From Diplosphaera chodatii (lineage: Eukaryota > Chlorophyta > Trebouxiophyceae > Prasiolales > Stichococcaceae): DNA of 64,000 nt. The translations under genes were made by a program, and so were the position numbers. The notes beneath the pieces were generated by a model. That model was not told the DNA's origin. It searched no databases and was given only the letters and a program-made list of their open reading frames with translations. The stretch lies in the NCBI GenBank assembly GCA_032358165.1, contig JAALGY010000011.1:1054001-1118000 (forward strand). The letters run 5' to 3'. Positions 63,601 through 64,000 of this stretch are shown piece after piece; positions within the stretch are counted from its first letter, which is position 1; every line of letters starts with the position of its first letter.

Positions 63601-64000
63601 CATGAGCGCCGACCAGCGATGACGAGCACGCGGTGTCAATGGACACTGAGGGGCCCTTCAGCCCCAGCGTGAAGCTTATGCGCCCACACACCACGCTGCA
63701 GCAAGGATTCCCTGACGATTTTCAGATGATCCTGGCGGCTGCCATAGTGTAATGTTTGATTGCGTGTGTCAATGTCTCAGTTTGATGCACGATATGGCAA
63801 CAGACTGCTGACTGTGTATAGTTGCAGAACAACCAACTGCTGTGGCATGCTCGACCTCTGCAACGCAGCTGATTGGCAGATGTCCTACCAGCAGTCGTGA
63901 CACACAGTCATTCATGCCACAGATGTCATCTGTCAAGCAACAAGGCAAGTCTGCAATGGAGAGCCTTTCGTTGTGTAGTGCAGCTTGCCTCAGGGTTCCA
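1..64000 (-). CDS. Giant modular AT-less type I polyketide synthase gene, internal part (5' and 3' ends outside window)
   Basis: Read from 64000 to 1, this spliced gene encodes at least seven consecutive PKS modules that would elongate and process an acyl chain bound to acyl carrier proteins. Seen directly: 7 ketosynthase, 7 dehydratase, 2 methyltransferase, 1 enoylreductase, 5 complete ketoreductase (plus the start of another) and 14 ACP domains, all on one strand in canonical order. Exons join in frame across GT-AG introns wherever checked, and several ACP-to-KS junctions lie inside a single exon, so one polypeptide is more likely than separate genes. No AT domain and no thioesterase is visible. 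Family knowledge: giant PKS genes of this style occur in chlorophyte algae. The start, stop and regulatory regions lie outside the window. Exon limits are hand-read; transcript data would be needed to fix every junction. Confidence 0.92.
600..1610 (-). CDS. Dehydratase DH7, module 7, catalytic His missing
   Basis: The linker [20 protein letters not shown] (about 1520-1610) leads into the DH fold. The active-site segment reads [20 protein letters not shown] (about 1395-1460). It aligns gap-free with DH5 [20 protein letters not shown], and places Ala at the catalytic His and Ser at the Gly of HxxxGxxxxP; the Pro is kept. The next exon (from about 1252) holds the second hotdog, where the HP pair is lost but an Asp remains ([12 protein letters not shown]). 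The domain is probably inactive or purely structural. The downstream limit is approximate because the exon runs straight on into the KR structural half. Confidence 0.75.
1700..5500 (-). CDS. Ketosynthase KS7, module 7
   Basis: KS of the KS2/KS3/KS6 class. Exons run about 5361-5500 ([20 protein letters not shown]), 4995-5156 ([38 protein letters not shown]), 4322-4470 ([27 protein letters not shown]), 4038-4115 ([19 protein letters not shown]), 3608-3776 ([20 protein letters not shown], Cys codon near 3746), 2890-3116 ([32 protein letters not shown]), 2527-2790 ([35 protein letters not shown]) and 1700-1945 ([38 protein letters not shown]). The triad is intact. It includes several introns of about 500 bases. 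Confidence 0.9.
1946..2526 (-). other. Long KS7 intron
   Basis: About 580 bases between the exon ending LLLALQ (donor CAG|GTGCCC) and the exon starting [15 protein letters not shown]. No coding content recognised. Confidence 0.65.
3117..3607 (-). other. Long KS7 intron
   Basis: About 490 bases between the exon ending SAICQLQV and the exon starting [14 protein letters not shown]. No coding content recognised. Confidence 0.65.
4476..4994 (-). other. Long KS7 intron
   Basis: About 520 bases between the exon ending ATATDPQ (donor CAG|GTATCC) and the exon with [14 protein letters not shown]. No other content recognised. Confidence 0.6.
5545..5960 (-). CDS. Acyl carrier protein ACP14, module 6
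   Basis: Second of two. It reads [20 protein letters not shown], then [11 protein letters not shown] (about 5810-5955). After an intron comes [18 protein letters not shown] and [18 protein letters not shown]. The exon continues without interruption into KS7. Confidence 0.87.
6065..6452 (-). CDS. Acyl carrier protein ACP13, module 6
   Basis: First of two. It reads [20 protein letters not shown] and [15 protein letters not shown] (about 6330-6450), then, after the conserved phase-1 intron, [18 protein letters not shown] and [18 protein letters not shown]. The Ser is intact. Confidence 0.87.
6620..8960 (-). CDS. Ketoreductase KR6, module 6
   Basis: The structural half covers about 8200-8960 and ends with [20 protein letters not shown], typical of its last helix and strand. 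The catalytic exon 7605-8140 reads [61 protein letters not shown] (Lys). The exon 7240-7410 has [20 protein letters not shown] (Ser, Tyr). The exon 6865-7035 has [20 protein letters not shown] and [17 protein letters not shown]. The exon to about 6620 has [17 protein letters not shown] and a Pro/Arg-rich linker. The active site is intact and the Asp expected of B-type stereochemistry is present (LAD). Confidence 0.86.
9085..10680 (-). CDS. Dehydratase DH6, module 6
   Basis: The N-terminal exon (about 10540-10650) reads [20 protein letters not shown] then [11 protein letters not shown]. The main exon (about 9785-10245) reads [20 protein letters not shown], an intact [10 protein letters not shown] motif, then a long basic linker. 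A later exon holds [18 protein letters not shown] (about 9550-9610) with the catalytic Asp. The last exon (about 9085-9190) reads [20 protein letters not shown]. It is predicted active; with KR6 it should give an alkene. Confidence 0.84.
10920..13725 (-). CDS. Ketosynthase KS6, module 6
   Basis: KS of the KS2/KS3/KS7 class. Exons run about 13600-13725 ([20 protein letters not shown]), 13370-13492 ([17 protein letters not shown]), 13020-13190 ([30 protein letters not shown]), 12795-12905 ([18 protein letters not shown]), 12580-12680 ([18 protein letters not shown], Cys codon near 12648), 12330-12455 ([11 protein letters not shown]), 12000-12215 ([28 protein letters not shown]), 11590-11765 ([32 protein letters not shown]), 11205-11330 ([20 protein letters not shown]) and 10920-11055 ([17 protein letters not shown]). 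The triad is intact. Confidence 0.9.
13780..14315 (-). CDS. Acyl carrier protein ACP12, module 5
   Basis: Third of three. The first half (about 14173-14310) reads [20 protein letters not shown] and [14 protein letters not shown]. The second half (from about 13917) reads [18 protein letters not shown] and [18 protein letters not shown]. It continues in the same exon into the N-terminus of KS6, showing that the two modules are covalently joined. Confidence 0.87.
14500..15090 (-). CDS. Acyl carrier protein ACP11, module 5
   Basis: Second of three. The first half (about 14960-15070) reads [20 protein letters not shown], then [12 protein letters not shown]. The second half (about 14500-14690) reads [18 protein letters not shown], then [18 protein letters not shown]. 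It is slightly divergent ([11 protein letters not shown] in place of ELPATxTFDYP), but the Ser is intact. The intron between halves is about 265 bases. Confidence 0.86.
15295..15710 (-). CDS. Acyl carrier protein ACP10, module 5
   Basis: First of three tandem ACPs. A basic, Gln-rich linker (about 15710-15760) precedes [20 protein letters not shown] and [14 protein letters not shown], ending near 15588. After the conserved phase-1 intron, [18 protein letters not shown] and [16 protein letters not shown] complete the domain. The Ser is intact. Confidence 0.87.
15870..18705 (-). CDS. Ketoreductase KR5, module 5
   Basis: The structural half includes [20 protein letters not shown] (about 18530-18665) and further exons to about 17830. 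The NADPH loop is [20 protein letters not shown] (about 17650-17735). A long intron (16985-17650) containing a tandem repeat follows, then [16 protein letters not shown] and VLHTAGG (16800-16984). The next exon (16330-16562) has [27 protein letters not shown] (Lys), [20 protein letters not shown] (Ser, Tyr). [20 protein letters not shown] (16130-16225) and [20 protein letters not shown] (to 15870) finish the fold. The catalytic residues are intact. Confidence 0.84.
16960..17313. repeat. Tandem direct duplication, two copies of about 176 bases
   Basis: Copy 1 runs about 16960-17135 and copy 2 about 17136-17313. Shared landmarks in order are GGTGCTGCACCCCCTGC, GGCGTAGCTCATGGGCTCAG, TATGACATCATTGCCCC and CTACATCCCACAAAACA. 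The copies differ at scattered positions. Copy 1 overlaps the 5' end of a KR5 exon and its splice acceptor, so the acceptor region is present twice. Confidence 0.9.
16985..17649 (-). other. Long KR5 intron with tandem duplication
   Basis: About 665 bases. The donor (CAG|GTGAGACGC near 17649) follows the NADPH-loop exon. The acceptor near 16985 precedes [10 protein letters not shown]. It holds most of a 176-base tandem duplication. Confidence 0.7.
18870..20335 (-). CDS. Dehydratase DH5, module 5
   Basis: Follows KS5 via [20 protein letters not shown]. The first exon ends [11 protein letters not shown] (20192) and the next starts [18 protein letters not shown] (about 20075), giving an intact H-RVQ-G-RILL-P motif. 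A middle exon (about 19605-19770) covers the hotdog core. The last exon (18875-19285) has [18 protein letters not shown] with the catalytic Asp and ends ANLAGFTAK. It is predicted active; with KR5 it should give an alkene. Confidence 0.86.
20340..23050 (-). CDS. Ketosynthase KS5, module 5
   Basis: KS of the KS1/KS4 class. Exons run about 22770-23050 ([42 protein letters not shown]), 22363-22575 ([27 protein letters not shown]), 21970-22117 ([18 protein letters not shown], Cys codon near 22090), 21505-21763 ([32 protein letters not shown]), 21305-21392 ([10 protein letters not shown]), 20960-21090 ([27 protein letters not shown]), 20530-20730 (MGISSFAFQ) and from 20422 ([13 protein letters not shown]). 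The [12 protein letters not shown] block is split by a phase-1 intron. The triad is intact. Confidence 0.9.
21142..21176. repeat. Short hairpin, intronic
   Basis: The arms CCCTGCCAGCACCCCT (21142-21157) and AGGGGTGCTTGCAGGG (21161-21176) pair with one mismatch around a 3-base loop, in the KS5 intron that splits HGTGTPLG from DPIE. Confidence 0.85.
23110..23640 (-). CDS. Acyl carrier protein ACP9, module 4 (single, divergent)
   Basis: The only unpaired ACP in the window. It reads [20 protein letters not shown], then [20 protein letters not shown], with the Ser in FDSLS. Unlike the other 13 ACPs it has no intron between the Ser site and the AVEL helix; its intron lies about ten residues later. 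After that intron, [20 protein letters not shown] (about 23130-23200) completes the domain and the same exon continues into KS5. The divergent sequence and intron position fit a separate lineage for module 4. Confidence 0.83.
23700..27035 (-). CDS. Ketoreductase KR4 (structural plus catalytic halves), module 4
   Basis: Structural-half exons: about 26760-27030 ([20 protein letters not shown]), 25932-26108 ([20 protein letters not shown]) and 25500-25692. Catalytic half: 24689-25088 ([45 protein letters not shown]), 24244-24438 ([27 protein letters not shown]) and from 23906 ([26 protein letters not shown]). Ser, Tyr and Lys of the active site are present. Compared with KR2, KR3, KR5 and KR6 it has a different NADPH loop, different Ser-Tyr spacing and a different C-terminal region, so it may have a separate origin. 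Several introns exceed 400 bases. Confidence 0.8.
25089..25499 (-). other. Intron between structural and catalytic halves of KR4
   Basis: About 410 bases with no PKS-like frame. The exon with [14 protein letters not shown] begins after it. Confidence 0.55.
26109..26759 (-). other. Long KR4 intron with hairpin
   Basis: About 650 bases between two exons of the KR4 structural half. It contains the inverted repeat at 26406-26523 and flanking 20-base direct repeats. No coding content recognised. Confidence 0.6.
26406..26523. repeat. Inverted repeat with 40-base arms (hairpin), intronic
   Basis: The left arm 26406-26445 (starts CCTCACTTTGCGAGACGC) and right arm 26484-26523 (ends GTCTCGCAAAGTGAGG) are near-perfect reverse complements around a loop of about 38 bases. 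Two 20-base direct repeats starting TATGCCTCGT lie at 26384-26403 and 26446-26465. It could be a small non-autonomous element remnant or a structured intron segment. Confidence 0.85.
27274..27323. repeat. Two 21-base direct repeats, intronic
   Basis: GATGCACTTCGCAGTGCAAGA occurs at 27274-27294 and again at 27303-27323, 29 bases apart. Each copy holds a small palindrome (GCACTTCGCAGTGC-like). It lies in the intron between DH4 and the KR4 structural half. Confidence 0.85.
27370..28690 (-). CDS. Dehydratase DH4, module 4, probably inactive
   Basis: Starts after the [12 protein letters not shown] linker. The unspliced reading shows YAGFEVAG where DH2 has YLKDHIVAG. Removing a candidate 65-base intron (about 28530-28600) instead gives [15 protein letters not shown], which keeps a His, so the first active-site motif is ambiguous. 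The next exon reads [19 protein letters not shown] (about 28130-28410). In the second hotdog the frame that aligns best with other DHs reads [14 protein letters not shown] (about 27815-27855): where DH3 has HP and Asp there are Gly-Trp and Cys. Later exons (27610-27720, 27370-27510) complete the domain. Loss of the Asp suggests no dehydration. Confidence 0.68.
28690..31911 (-). CDS. Ketosynthase KS4, module 4
   Basis: Complete KS of the KS1/KS5 class. Exons run about 31680-31911 ([24 protein letters not shown]), 31296-31484 ([20 protein letters not shown]), 30810-31055 ([20 protein letters not shown], Cys codon near 30936), 30383-30535 ([19 protein letters not shown]), 30185-30281 ([18 protein letters not shown]), 29997-30078 ([20 protein letters not shown]), 29320-29520 ([28 protein letters not shown]), 29020-29160 (SGVSSFAFQ) and 28620-28790 ([26 protein letters not shown]). 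The triad is intact. The N-terminal segment is short compared with KS3 or KS7. Confidence 0.89.
29521..29996 (-). other. Long KS4 intron
   Basis: About 475 bases between the [12 protein letters not shown] exon and the exon with [12 protein letters not shown]. Nothing recognisable inside. Confidence 0.6.
32059..32998 (-). CDS. Gln/Arg-rich linker and acyl carrier protein ACP8, module 3
   Basis: A probable Gln/Arg-rich linker exon (about 32770-32998) is followed by [20 protein letters not shown] and [12 protein letters not shown] (about 32575-32670). After an intron of about 330 bases, the second half starts [18 protein letters not shown] and continues [17 protein letters not shown] (from 32246). 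That exon ends near 32059 and joins the start of KS4 at 31911. The Ser is intact. Confidence 0.83.
33060..33640 (-). CDS. Post-KR linker and acyl carrier protein ACP7, module 3
   Basis: The exon about 33355-33640 holds a [20 protein letters not shown] linker with a basic stretch, then [20 protein letters not shown] and [10 protein letters not shown], the phosphopantetheine Ser site. After the usual phase-1 intron, [18 protein letters not shown] and [15 protein letters not shown] complete the domain (to about 33060). Confidence 0.85.
33755..35459 (-). CDS. Ketoreductase KR3, catalytic half, module 3
   Basis: NADPH-binding exon about 35346-35459 reads [20 protein letters not shown] and IVLLSRTGR. 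The exon 34770-34955 holds [20 protein letters not shown], with the Asp expected of B-type KRs. The exon 34380-34509 reads [10 protein letters not shown] (catalytic Lys) and [16 protein letters not shown] (catalytic Ser). Splicing joins the last Gly to [16 protein letters not shown] (catalytic Tyr) at 34207. The final exon begins [19 protein letters not shown] (to about 33755). The join at 34380/34207 was checked at nucleotide level and keeps frame. It is predicted active. Confidence 0.85.
35600..37960 (-). CDS. Enoylreductase ER3, module 3
   Basis: NADPH-dependent enoylreductase of the medium-chain dehydrogenase fold, reducing the alpha,beta double bond made by DH3. Exons run about 37772-37958 ([15 protein letters not shown]), 37509-37630 ([20 protein letters not shown]), 37170-37367 ([33 protein letters not shown]), 36613-36803 (nucleotide-binding [16 protein letters not shown]), 36190-36425 ([28 protein letters not shown]) and 35600-35789 ([20 protein letters not shown]). 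The LNFRDVL and [11 protein letters not shown] motifs are diagnostic. It is the only ER in the window, so only module 3 should yield a saturated unit. Confidence 0.9.
35790..36189 (-). other. Intron within ER3
   Basis: About 400 bases between the [11 protein letters not shown] exon and the [13 protein letters not shown] exon. No coding content recognised. Confidence 0.6.
36804..37169 (-). other. Intron within ER3
   Basis: About 365 bases between the [12 protein letters not shown] exon and the [12 protein letters not shown] exon. No other content recognised. Confidence 0.6.
38137..38660 (-). CDS. Structural (pseudo-Rossmann) half of KR3, module 3
   Basis: Continuation of the DH3 exon. It starts near [18 protein letters not shown], the usual opening of the KR structural half, then Ala/Ser-rich sequence with [12 protein letters not shown] and a C-terminal [16 protein letters not shown] stretch matching the end of structural KR halves. 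It precedes the ER, which is the normal order in fully reducing modules. It is non-catalytic and assigned by position and motif style. Confidence 0.7.
38660..39730 (-). CDS. Dehydratase DH3, module 3
   Basis: Linked to KS3 through [17 protein letters not shown], again without an AT. The first half ends LSYLWHHQV (about 39629); the next exon begins [17 protein letters not shown] (about 39427). The HxxxGxxxxP active-site motif is rebuilt across the intron, though the exact junction decides whether the Gly position is Gly or Lys. The second motif, [16 protein letters not shown], keeps the Asp. The domain continues in one long uninterrupted exon that runs on into the structural KR half. It is predicted active. 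Confidence 0.84.
39830..43745 (-). CDS. Ketosynthase KS3, module 3
   Basis: Complete KS. Exons run about 43590-43740 ([15 protein letters not shown]), 42759-42881 ([16 protein letters not shown]), 42165-42331 ([29 protein letters not shown]), 41657-41745 ([19 protein letters not shown]), 41294-41454 (nucleophile motif), 40880-41154 ([29 protein letters not shown]), 40388-40647 ([32 protein letters not shown]), 40010-40160 ([15 protein letters not shown]) and from 39868 ([15 protein letters not shown]). Oddity: the usual DTACSSS is HTACSSS (Cys codon near 41424), an Asp-to-His change next to the active site. The triad itself is intact. The 5' introns are long (about 700 and 420 bases). Confidence 0.9.
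41746..42164 (-). other. Long KS3 intron
   Basis: About 420 bases between the MEYIQYMTG exon and the exon encoding [16 protein letters not shown]. No other feature seen. Confidence 0.65.
42882..43589 (-). other. Long KS3 intron
   Basis: About 700 bases between the KS3 exon with [11 protein letters not shown] and the exon with [12 protein letters not shown]. Nothing else recognisable; no open frame with PKS similarity. Confidence 0.65.
43965..44279 (-). CDS. Acyl carrier protein ACP6, module 2
   Basis: Second ACP of module 2. The exon about 44187-44278 reads [20 protein letters not shown], then [11 protein letters not shown]. After an intron, [18 protein letters not shown] and [18 protein letters not shown] follow in an exon that runs without a stop into the start of KS3. 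This is direct evidence that modules 2 and 3 share one polypeptide. Confidence 0.87.
44460..44876 (-). CDS. Acyl carrier protein ACP5, module 2
   Basis: First of two ACPs. The exon about 44745-44876 encodes [20 protein letters not shown] and the Ser site [14 protein letters not shown]. The next exon starts [18 protein letters not shown] and continues [18 protein letters not shown]. The phase-1 intron splits the Gly codon after DSL, as in the other ACPs. Confidence 0.87.
45000..48015 (-). CDS. Ketoreductase KR2 (structural plus catalytic halves) and post-KR linker, module 2
   Basis: The structural (pseudo-Rossmann) half covers about 47808-48010 ([11 protein letters not shown]) and 46978-47450. 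The NADPH-binding segment starts at GGRIVITG and continues [20 protein letters not shown] (about 46692-46817). The next exons hold [14 protein letters not shown] (46298-46483), where B-type KRs usually have LDD, and [20 protein letters not shown] (45963-46127), with the catalytic Ser and Tyr. The [19 protein letters not shown] segment (about 45432-45640) closes the fold, and an Ala/Arg-rich linker (45000-45203) leads to ACP5. It is predicted active; the second Asp of the LDD motif is Ser here. Confidence 0.83.
48117..49990 (-). CDS. Dehydratase DH2, module 2
   Basis: Follows KS2 through a [18 protein letters not shown] linker (about 49900-49985) with no AT. The main exon (about 49417-49717) reads [20 protein letters not shown], giving an intact [10 protein letters not shown] active-site motif. 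Later exons at about 48808-48960, 48447-48576 and 48117-48283 form the second hotdog; the second motif is [15 protein letters not shown] with the catalytic Asp. It is predicted active and, with KR2, would give an alkene. Confidence 0.83.
48961..49416 (-). other. Long intron within DH2
   Basis: About 455 bases between the DH2 exons ending near 49417 and starting near 48960. No domain-like reading frame is seen. TGCA-rich intron composition. Confidence 0.6.
50130..52935 (-). CDS. Ketosynthase KS2, module 2
   Basis: Complete but divergent KS. Exons run about 52808-52935 (N-terminal region without the usual GxxxRFPG motif), 52638-52734 ([15 protein letters not shown]), 52367-52514 ([20 protein letters not shown]), 52045-52225 ([20 protein letters not shown]), 51710-51893 ([19 protein letters not shown], Cys codon near 51858), 51401-51520 ([19 protein letters not shown]), 51207-51299 ([17 protein letters not shown]), 50925-51076 ([20 protein letters not shown]), 50648-50741 ([12 protein letters not shown]), 50452-50519 ([15 protein letters not shown]) and 50130-50205 ([15 protein letters not shown]). 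The Cys-His-His triad is intact. It belongs with KS3, KS6 and KS7 (GALGQ, CYGHTEG and FGMSG signatures). Confidence 0.88.
53026..53535 (-). CDS. Acyl carrier protein ACP4, module 1
   Basis: Fourth tandem ACP. It has one extra intron in helix 1: a short exon ending ASAILARLQ (about 53463-53495) joins [18 protein letters not shown] (exon about 53278-53355), which continues to EAGLDSIG. The C-terminal exon (53026-53157) reads [18 protein letters not shown], then [19 protein letters not shown]. The Ser is intact. It closes module 1; the next exon begins the divergent N-terminus of KS2. Confidence 0.86.
53540..54080 (-). CDS. Acyl carrier protein ACP3, module 1
   Basis: Third tandem ACP. The first half (about 53935-54050) ends [15 protein letters not shown], carrying the phosphopantetheine Ser. 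The second half (about 53540-53670) reads [18 protein letters not shown], then [19 protein letters not shown]. The phase-1 intron after DSIG is conserved with its neighbours. Confidence 0.88.
54085..54785 (-). CDS. Acyl carrier protein ACP2, module 1
   Basis: Second tandem ACP. The first half (about 54641-54760) reads [20 protein letters not shown] then EAGLDSIG, and ends at a canonical G|GTAAGC donor. The second half (about 54085-54210) begins [18 protein letters not shown] and continues [19 protein letters not shown]. An intron of about 430 bases separates the halves. The core helix 1 region is identical to ACP3 except for one Ala/Val change beside the Ser site, so the two copies are recent duplicates or are under strong homogenisation. 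Confidence 0.88.
54211..54640 (-). other. Long intron splitting ACP2
   Basis: About 430 bases, starting at the G|GTAAGC donor directly after DSI-G and ending before GTGCTGTGGAGC. It occupies the conserved ACP intron position. No coding content seen. Confidence 0.7.
54790..55195 (-). CDS. Acyl carrier protein ACP1, module 1
   Basis: First of four tandem carrier domains. The exon near 55098-55195 encodes helix 1 and the phosphopantetheine site, [15 protein letters not shown] phase-1 intron interrupts the Gly codon after Ser-Ile. The following exon (from about 54922) starts [18 protein letters not shown] and continues [19 protein letters not shown], a typical ACP helix 2-3. The Ser is present. 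It sits immediately after cMT2. Confidence 0.88.
55302..57559 (-). CDS. C-methyltransferase cMT2, module 1 (tandem copy)
   Basis: Second C-MT, with the same exon-by-exon layout as cMT1. Exons run about 57347-57559 ([20 protein letters not shown]), 57068-57254 (ends [11 protein letters not shown]), 56743-56910 ([20 protein letters not shown]), 56407-56593 ([37 protein letters not shown]), 56046-56175 ([19 protein letters not shown]), 55797-55926 ([28 protein letters not shown]) and 55302-55570 ([15 protein letters not shown] and C-terminal region). The SAM loop and the PKS C-MT motifs look intact, so it is probably active. Shared motifs and matching intron positions point to tandem duplication of one ancestral cMT. 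Two C-MTs in one module could give a gem-dimethyl product; alternatively the copies may differ in timing or substrate. Confidence 0.87.
57731..60081 (-). CDS. C-methyltransferase cMT1, module 1
   Basis: SAM-dependent methyltransferase of the PKS C-MT family, expected to methylate the alpha carbon of the ACP-bound beta-ketoacyl chain. Exons run about 59922-60081 ([19 protein letters not shown]), 59553-59803 (helical cap, ends [11 protein letters not shown]), 59318-59428 ([20 protein letters not shown]), 58797-59193 (SAM-binding [15 protein letters not shown], then [18 protein letters not shown]), 58585-58680 ([18 protein letters not shown]), 58340-58484 ([28 protein letters not shown]) and 57731-57978 (C-terminal lobe). 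The ATNVLHAT and GWWL motifs mark PKS-type C-MTs. An Ala/Ser/Gly-rich insertion lies after the SAM loop. A second, very similar copy follows directly. Confidence 0.87.
60190..61313 (-). CDS. Dehydratase DH1, module 1
   Basis: Hotdog-fold dehydratase. The first exon (61202-61313) has the opening HPLLSS motif and ends [10 protein letters not shown]. The next (about 60190-61062) begins [19 protein letters not shown], so splicing restores the HxxxGxxxxP active-site motif as H-RIQ-G-RSIA-P. The second active-site motif, [13 protein letters not shown], keeps the Asp. Both catalytic residues are therefore present. The C-terminal linker is rich in Ala and Pro. Oddity: this module has two methyltransferases but no ketoreductase, so the DH has no beta-hydroxy substrate made in its own module. 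It may act on the incoming chain, work with a KR from elsewhere, or be vestigial. Confidence 0.85.
61494..63697 (-). CDS. Ketosynthase KS1, module 1 (N-terminal part outside window)
   Basis: Catalyses decarboxylative Claisen condensation in module 1. Exons seen: about 63562-63697, with the nucleophile motif [14 protein letters not shown] (Cys codon near 63627); 63300-63441 ([16 protein letters not shown]); 62790-62957 ([16 protein letters not shown]); 62517-62668, with the first His in [16 protein letters not shown]; 61847-62073, with the second His in [15 protein letters not shown]; and 61495-61621 ([13 protein letters not shown], then an [10 protein letters not shown] linker). The three catalytic residues are intact. 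It belongs with KS4 and KS5 by its EMHGTGT/GAAxAV and FAYQGTN signatures. The N-terminal third should lie upstream of 64000. No AT follows: the next exon is DH1. Confidence 0.9.
63698..64000 (-). other. Probable KS1 intron at right window edge
   Basis: About 300 bases upstream of the exon starting [15 protein letters not shown]. An acceptor-like CTTGCTGCAG precedes that exon. No KS-like segment could be recognised on the minus strand here; the composition resembles other introns. The rest of KS1 is expected beyond 64000. Confidence 0.6.

Noticed and set aside
1..64000. Bacterial operon or horizontally acquired bacterial trans-AT cluster
   Set aside because: Dense GT-AG introns inside every domain, conserved in phase among duplicated ACPs, show a long-standing eukaryotic gene. 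An ancient bacterial origin of the family remains possible but is not shown by this window.
1..64000. Type I fatty acid synthase or PUFA synthase
   Set aside because: Domain content changes module by module (cMT pair, single ER, variable ACPs), which fits a modular PKS and not an iterative FAS or PUFA synthase.
1..64000. tRNA, rRNA, CRISPR arrays or complete transposons
   Set aside because: No cloverleaf, rRNA-like stretch, spacer-repeat array or transposase-like frame was recognised on either strand; only short intronic repeats were seen.

Overview
The window is one internal slice of a single giant eukaryotic gene on the minus strand. It encodes a multimodular type I polyketide synthase (PKS). 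Both ends of the window fall inside the gene, so no promoter, start codon, stop codon or polyadenylation site is visible. The coding sequence is split into many short GC-rich exons (mostly 80-400 bases) by GT-AG introns. Those introns are of lower GC and rich in TGCA/CTGCA. Giant modular PKS genes with dense short introns are known from green algae (for example Chlamydomonas reinhardtii PKS1, implicated in zygospore wall maturation). The best guess is therefore a unicellular chlorophyte, perhaps trebouxiophyte, but this is inferred from style and not from a species marker.

Read in the direction of transcription (from 64000 down to 1), the modules are: module 1 (about 63.7-53.0 kb) KS-DH-cMT-cMT-ACP-ACP-ACP-ACP; module 2 (52.9-44.0 kb) KS-DH-KR-ACP-ACP; module 3 (43.7-32.1 kb) KS-DH-ER-KR-ACP-ACP, fully reducing; module 4 (31.9-23.1 kb) KS-DH-KR-ACP; module 5 (23.0-13.8 kb) KS-DH-KR-ACP-ACP-ACP; module 6 (13.7-5.5 kb) KS-DH-KR-ACP-ACP; module 7 (5.5-0 kb, incomplete) KS-DH-start of KR. 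In all there are 7 KS, 7 DH, 2 C-methyltransferase, 1 ER, 5 complete KR plus the start of a sixth, and 14 ACP domains. ACP-to-KS junctions mostly read through within one exon (for example 43.5-44.1, 22.8-23.2, 13.5-13.9 and 5.3-5.7 kb). This supports one continuous polypeptide and argues against a cluster of separate genes.

No acyltransferase (AT) domain is found in any module: each KS C-terminus runs through a short W-R-x-R-x-W linker straight into the DH. The enzyme therefore looks like a trans-AT type PKS that needs a separate malonyl transacylase. All seven KS domains keep the Cys-His-His triad and all 14 ACPs keep the phosphopantetheine Ser. Two DH domains (DH4 and DH7) have lost catalytic residues, and DH1 sits in a module with no KR. 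Reading the domains literally, the segment would add a (di)methylated beta-keto unit, an alkene, a saturated unit, a hydroxyl, two alkenes and a probable hydroxyl. This product logic is inference.

There are no other convincing genes. Open frames on the plus strand and in other minus frames are shadows of the Ala/Gln-rich coding strand. Long introns contain a tandem 176-bp duplication that repeats a splice acceptor (16.96-17.31 kb), a 40-bp-arm hairpin (26.4-26.5 kb) and small repeats. Exon and domain limits were read by eye from splice motifs and domain motifs and are approximate to a few tens of bases.
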